A stretch of 64,000 bases of DNA from Lepidurus packardi (taxonomy: Eukaryota > Arthropoda > Branchiopoda > Notostraca > Triopsidae): assembly GCA_023053545.1 (NCBI GenBank), contig JAKZAN010000002.1:12024790-12088789 (forward strand), written 5' to 3'. Shown here piece by piece: positions 60,074-64,000 of this stretch. Under the pieces are notes generated by a model. It worked only from the letters and a program-made list of their open reading frames with translations. It was not told the origin of the DNA and made no database searches. Position 1 is the stretch's first letter. Each line of letters opens with the position of its first letter. Both the position numbers and the translations under genes were made by a program.

Positions 60074-60739
60074 TTAAGTAATAACCTGGTCCCCAAAATT
60101 CAACACCGGAATGTGTACCACTCCTCTCTCCACTGTCAGCAGACAGCTTGGAGTAGCCCACTCGCACCCAGGCTCGGAGTTCAGCTTCGGCTCCATCCGT
60201 AAAGCTTTATCGTCGACCGCCACCGTGGCTTGCACAAACCGAAGGGCACCTGCAGGTACGTCAGCCTCCTGCCCCGAAAACGCTTCAGATGCCTTGCTGA
60301 CGACTTCACAGGTCTCAATCGCCCTAATATCGTTGTCATGCTCGAGTGGGTCCATAACGATTCCAGAGTCAGAGTGTGAGAGCACGGACTTTCCTATCTC
60401 GACCTCGTAGCTGCCATTCCTCATATGAACAGTCGCCTCGGTTGCCCTGAACCAGTCGCCACCAAGAATTAGCGCAAACGGCGCGTTCTCCACGACCATG
60501 ACGCGTGGCAACTTCACTACCTGTCCGAGTACCTACACGGTCAGAGGAATGGAGCCAAGAGTGCCTGTCAACCGTCCATCCGCGCACTCATAGCTGGCGC
60601 AGTCCGTCGACCGAACCGAATTAACCAGCGGACCCAGATCTCTCTCCCTAATCTGGCTGACGCGAGCTCCGCAGTCGACCAGCGCTTCTACCCACCCCAC
60701 GTCCGCGATCCTGGCTCGCTGAGTGGGCATCTCCATCAC
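60074..60739 (-). pseudogene. Gypsy protease and downstream linker, interrupted by an in-frame stop
   Basis: The aspartic-protease core reads VEALVDCGARVSQI, with DCGA where active retropepsins have DTGA or DSGA. After LGSIPLTV there is an in-frame TAG (near 60530), then the same frame resumes with LPRVMVVENAPFALILGGDWF, the usual post-protease segment. The altered active site and the stop indicate decay. The frame ends at 60074 without reaching reverse transcriptase. Confidence 0.75.
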
Positions 60740-60777
60740 TCCAACGGGGACTTGGGTGATTAACGCCGCCCTTGCCC

Positions 60778-61893
60778 CTACGGGGCGGCCCTCCCGTTTC
60801 CCGACGGCTTGGGGACATTAGCTGGACAGTCCCGCCGTAAGTGGCCCAACGCCTTACACCCATAGCATTGGATTTGTTCCCGTGGTCTTTGGGGACCCGT
60901 TGTTCCCTCCCCCGTCTCCGTAGTATCGCCGGTGCTGCGATCCCTGCCCTCACGAGGAGTATTGCGCCTCAGCTGATTTGAAAGCTGAGTCATGGCTTCC
61001 GTTAATTCCTTAACGGGGTCTGGAATCTGCGGAGAGCTCGATTCCAGCGCCAACACTGACCTCGTGGCGACAGAAGGAAGAAAAGTGGGTGGCAAGGAGG
61101 TAGTGGACGTAGCCGACAGGTGTCCTGCTAACGCCTCAGCCTCGGGTGATGCCATTACGCTCGCTAACCGCTGGATCACGTCTATGGACGTCCCGACAGT
61201 CGTTGGAGGGTTCACTAGCAATGCGGGGACGTATTGCCTACAAACAAGACCCCGGATGAGGTAAGGGATTATGTCCGCCTCGACAATACCATGCGGGCAT
61301 CGCCGGCACAACTCCGCCTTCTCCAGGATGTACTGGATTACAGGTTCGCCAGGCTGCTGCACCCTCTCCTGTACTTGGCGGAGCCACTCCTCCAGAGTGA
61401 GGCTTCGATCAAAAACAGCTTTGAGCCGCTGGCACCACTTTGCCCAATCCTTCAGCCCGCTACCTTCAACGTCTTGCCACGTACGGGCAACGCCGCTCAG
61501 TTTCGATATCGCGAACCGCAGCCTTGTCGATGGGTCCCATCCCTGAAGCCCGGCCAACTGTTCGAAGTCGCGCAGCCAACCTGCTACATCGCTGTCCCCC
61601 TTGTATGCCGGGAGGGCAAGCGCAGGTGCGTGCTGTTGCGTCTGCTGCTGGGCTAAGAACTGCTGGAATTGAGCCATCATGGCCACCATCGCCCGCGACG
61701 TCTCTCCTGACTTCGCCATCGTGGAAGAGTCGTACGAAAGGCAAAGCAGTGTCGAGGGGGTACGAGGAAGCAACCTGCCGCTCCTCAGTAGGGTTCCCGA
61801 AACCCGTCTTTTGGTTGGGTCTGGGTCACCGTCACTTTGACAGGAACTGTCACTCGATGCGTCACCCAGATCTACCCCATACATGTGAGGCAC
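60778..61893 (-). CDS. Gypsy Gag polyprotein, 371 aa
   Basis: An intact frame: an N-terminal Ser/Asp-rich leader; a capsid-like region (about 100-250) with LPAYKGDSDVAGWLRDFEQL, LSGVARTW and LRQVQERVQQPGEPVIQYI; and a C-terminal zinc knuckle CYGCKALGHLRRDC (about 345-358), the CX2CX4HX4C nucleocapsid motif. It directly precedes the protease region. An earlier initiation codon is possible. It is an element gene, not a host gene. Confidence 0.85.
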   Translation of the reverse strand: MPHMYGVDLGDASSDSSCQSDGDPDPTKRRVSGTLLRSGRLLPRTPSTLLCLSYDSSTMAKSGETSRAMVAMMAQFQQFLAQQQTQQHAPALALPAYKGDSDVAGWLRDFEQLAGLQGWDPSTRLRFAISKLSGVARTWQDVEGSGLKDWAKWCQRLKAVFDRSLTLEEWLRQVQERVQQPGEPVIQYILEKAELCRRCPHGIVEADIIPYLIRGLVCRQYVPALLVNPPTTVGTSIDVIQRLASVMASPEAEALAGHLSATSTTSLPPTFLPSVATRSVLALESSSPQIPDPVKELTEAMTQLSNQLRRNTPREGRDRSTGDTTETGEGTTGPQRPREQIQCYGCKALGHLRRDCPANVPKPSGNGRAAP

Positions 61894-62214
61894 CAGGGCC
61901 GACGTTGATAATCCGTTCGAGGGAATATCAAAACCGGCAGAAAGAACCGGGTGATTTTTAGGACTGGTGGTTTTGGCTTAAAATAAGGGGAATCAAAGGT
62001 CGTCGCGGATGTAATAGGCAGGTTGAGGTCAATTGCGTCTCTGTTACCAAGGCAATTTAAGGCTCTCCGCGGCCCGCCTCGTACGCGTTTTCAAAAGACC
62101 GTGCAGCGACCACACCCAGGACTACTATCACTCCTAAAAGATCGCAGCCACTCACCAACCAGCCTATTTTTCCACGAAAAATGCAGCCTGCGTGCAATAG
62201 ACAGCAACGCAGAT

Positions 62215-62230
62215 CCCTCCGCTGCCACCA
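62215..62230 (-). promoter_or_regulatory. Primer-binding site of the minus-strand LTR element
   Basis: On the minus strand TGGTGGCAGCGGAGGG follows the LTR terminus by a few bases. It begins with TGG, complementary to the CCA end of a tRNA, as in gypsy elements. The priming tRNA was not identified. Confidence 0.65.
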
Positions 62231-62233
62231 AAT

Positions 62234-62588
62234 GTGTAGCAAGTAGCCGAATTAATTTACTAAACTCCTTTGCTTGGAGAGAGTAAAGTCACCGTTTATT
62301 CTCGAGTTCGTACCAAAGACCGACTGCCAAAACAAGCACCACTCGCCACCGACCATACAAAAAACGAGCAGTCAACAACGAGTAAAAAACGGAAAAAGAG
62401 GAGAAAGAGAAAAGAGTACAAAGGAAAGTACGCAGAGGAAGGATGGCTACGGGCTATCTCCTGGGCCTCACGCCACACTCGGCCACCTACCCCCCACGCG
62501 ACGTCCCCGGCGCGGCCTAACCAAACAGTTGCTCGCTTGACTATCCGTAAGAACTTAACACCCATCATCCAGTGATACAATCACAACA
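62234..62588 (-). repeat. LTR of the minus-strand gypsy element, about 355 bp
   Basis: Boundaries are inferred: on the minus strand it runs from TGTTGTGATTG (62588), 17 nt after the integrase stop, to TACTTGCTACACA (62234), just before the primer-binding site. An AATAAA polyadenylation signal lies on the minus strand near 62295. No second LTR copy is present in the window to confirm the ends. Confidence 0.6.
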
Positions 62589-62604
62589 TAAGTAATAAAG
62601 AATC

Positions 62605-63153
62605 TCAGGCGACGTAATCCGCAAAACGACGGGGTCGGCGAACAGTTCGACCTATCCGGGTGCGGGATTCCGCGCCAACTTCCTCATCGGTAGATGCCAA
62701 CGGTAACGATTCGTTCGGGCCATCCTCTGCGTGATCAGCTTCACCGTCACTTCCAGAATTGCTGGCACTCACGAATCCTCCTTTGAATTTCTTCAGCTGA
62801 CTCACGTGAGCCGGGAATATTCGCCATCTTTTCCTCGTATGACGGCCAGGTAGATCGCCCACTTTATAAGTCACCGGGGTGACTCGCTTGATGACCCGAA
62901 ATGGACCCTGAAATCGAGGTTGAAACTTTCGATTCCCATTGTCATTCCTCCGGGTCCGAAGCACCCACACCAGGGAGTTCTTAGCAAAAGTGGGAGCAGG
63001 GCGTCGGCGAGCATTAATATGACTAGTCATCCTCCGTTGCGCTATAAGCGTTCGATGTCGGGCTTTCCGTAGCTTTCCTCTCACTTCTCTCAGGAAGGTG
63101 CGTGTCATGATCTTGACCCATCTTGACTCATAATGTTGTAACTCGCATTCCAA
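62605..63153 (-). pseudogene. C-terminal part of gypsy integrase, truncated by a nested insertion
   Basis: The 182-codon frame matches the end of a gypsy Pol: a basic helix-rich stretch, SLVWVLR, then the GPY/F module FQPRFQGPFRVIKRVTPVTYKV, and HTRKRWRIFPAHVSQLKKF. An acidic tail follows. The catalytic DDE core is missing because the upstream sequence changes abruptly at 63157-63158, where the plus-strand element begins. Confidence 0.8.
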
Positions 63154-63157
63154 ACGT

Positions 63158-64000
63158 GTTGCGGCCCTTGTGGGATCAGGTCAACCTGGTCCCACAACAG
63201 TTGCGAGGTTGGTAGTCTCGTATATATAGCTGCGCACTCTGGTTCACTAACCAGAGTGTTAATCACTTAGATCCAGTCAACTACTCTGCTAAGTGTAGAC
63301 ACAACATCTTCTGAAGTTAATACAACTCCGTTTCTCGACAACAGACCCGTCTTCTGTTCTGCAATTCCTGACAGCTTAACACTCTCCTGAAATGGACCAG
63401 TCTGCTGTTGCTGTTCAAGAAATCTTGGAAAGGCTTCAGCGTCTCGAGTTAGAGAACCAGACTCTAAGGGCACAGCTTCTGAGCTCGAACCAGGGAATCG
63501 CCGCGACCTCTCTTAGAGCTGAGCCTAAGGTGAATTTACCAGAAAAATTCAACGGGGATAGACGTTTCTCCAGGGGCTTCCTGAATCAGATTGAGTTGGT
63601 ATTTCTCCTAAATCCTTCACGGTATGCCACCGATAGTCTCAAGGTAACAAGGAAAAAAGCAACAAGGAAAAAAACCTGTTTCTTCGTATGCTGCAGAATT
63701 CAGGCAGCTAGCTTCTGACCTCCAGTGGAACGACTCCGCCCTTATTCACCACTTTCGAATGGGTCTGTCCGCTGAAGTTAAGGACATGCTGCTACAACAC
63801 AAGGTCCCTACTACTTTGGACGAGGCCATCACTGTCGCTATCCAGGTAGACAACAGACTCTTTGAGCATCGACAAGAGCTTGGTAATTCTTCACGAAGAT
63901 GGGCAACCGCTCCAGTGCCGTCTGCTACTCCGATGGAAATTGACGCGGCCAAGCACCAGCCGTTGACAATGTCTGAGCGAGATCGACGTCGTCTGAATAG
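63158..64000 (+). mobile_element. 5' end of a second, plus-strand Ty3/gypsy-type element, cut by the window
   Basis: It starts at TGTTGCGGCCC. An inverted repeat at its very start (GTGGGATCAGGT and ACCTGGTCCCAC) forms a hairpin, and a TATA box (GTATATATAG, about 63220) is followed by a second small hairpin (CTCTGG...CCAGAG). A gag-type gene begins at 63392. The element lies in opposite orientation to, and interrupts, the older gypsy integrase. The LTR/leader boundary is not resolved. Confidence 0.65.
63392..64000 (+). pseudogene. Gag of the plus-strand element, internally disrupted, runs off the window
   Basis: It starts MDQSAVAVQEILERLQRLEL, a coiled-coil N-terminus, then KVNLPEKFNGDRRFSRGFLN and LVFLLNPSRYATDSLKV, the capsid start of Ty3/gypsy Gag of the PEG10/sushi-like kind. 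At about 63640-63680 the capsid text stops. Two copies of AACAAGGAAAAAA replace it, and homologous text resumes in another frame with SSYAAEFRQLASDLQWND, FRMGLSAEVKDMLL and ATPMEIDAA, open to the window end. The central capsid segment is therefore deleted and the frame broken. Confidence 0.75.

Larger units (their letters stand above)
60074..63157 (-). mobile_element. Rearranged Ty3/gypsy LTR-retrotransposon remnant
   Basis: Reading the minus strand from high to low coordinates: integrase C-terminus (63153-62605), an LTR (62588-62234), primer-binding site (62230-62215), gag (61893-60778) and protease with linker (60739-60074). Reverse transcriptase, RNase H and most of integrase are absent. 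An integrase end upstream of an LTR that is followed by a primer-binding site and gag means the single LTR is shared by the 3' end of one copy and the 5' end of another. The protease frame is broken, so this copy is not autonomous. Confidence 0.8.

Noticed and set aside
59803..60096. 97-codon minus frame as reverse transcriptase of the gypsy element
   Set aside because: It contains none of the expected RT motifs and is not continuous with the protease frame.
61440..61961. 173-codon plus-strand frame
   Set aside because: It is antisense to the well-supported gag gene and has no recognisable domain.

Overview
The window is eukaryotic nuclear DNA. Genes are split by very short GT-AG introns, mostly about 45-85 nt, and there are no operons. 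The best taxonomic clue is a complete Ebony-type (beta-alanyl amine) synthetase next to an ABCH-family transporter; with the compact introns this suggests an arthropod, possibly a crustacean. That is inference: no rRNA or mitochondrial sequence is present to test it. I rebuilt exon chains by hand; for every multi-exon gene with a recognised product the summed exon length is a multiple of three and the protein length matches its family.

Layout. 1-5 kb, minus strand: a CASD1-like O-acetylesterase (410 aa) and telomerase reverse transcriptase (1061 aa). 5.9-8.8 kb, plus: an intact Mutator-like transposase fused to a YqaJ nuclease. 10.3-13.0 kb, plus: mannosyl-oligosaccharide glucosidase (845 aa). 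13.3-14.1 kb, minus: an unrecognised tail-anchored protein. 14.5-18.8 kb: a head-to-head pair of class C GPCR-like genes. The minus copy has a Venus-flytrap plus 7TM; the plus copy has a Venus-flytrap plus one membrane helix. 19.8-22.9 kb, plus: ebony (871 aa). 23.6-25.4 kb, minus: PI4K2 (486 aa). 25.4-43.05 kb: a 17.6 kb stretch with no convincing gene. 43.05-47.4 kb, plus: a 15-exon ABCH half-transporter (892 aa). 48.3-54.4 kb is gene-dense: ZFAND1 and ANAPC13 (minus), UVSSA (plus, 98 bp from ANAPC13) and a GTPBP1/2-type GTPase (plus).

From 54.5 kb to the end the DNA is repetitive. A 4.4 kb block (55089-59467) is bounded by 117-bp inverted repeats and holds a tRNA-like sequence, a 12-13-copy 80-bp minisatellite with two interleaved monomer types, a roughly 130-bp tandem repeat with a perfect 34-nt palindrome, and a roughly 102-bp duplication. 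After it come broken LTR retrotransposons: a minus-strand Ty3/gypsy assemblage in the order integrase end, LTR, primer-binding site, gag, protease, and a plus-strand Ty3/gypsy-type element that seems to have inserted into that integrase.

The single-copy genes are mostly housekeeping and do not form one pathway. The least explained items are the class C receptor pair with its apparent 30- and 32-nt introns, the large gene-poor interval and the inverted-repeat-bounded minisatellite block.
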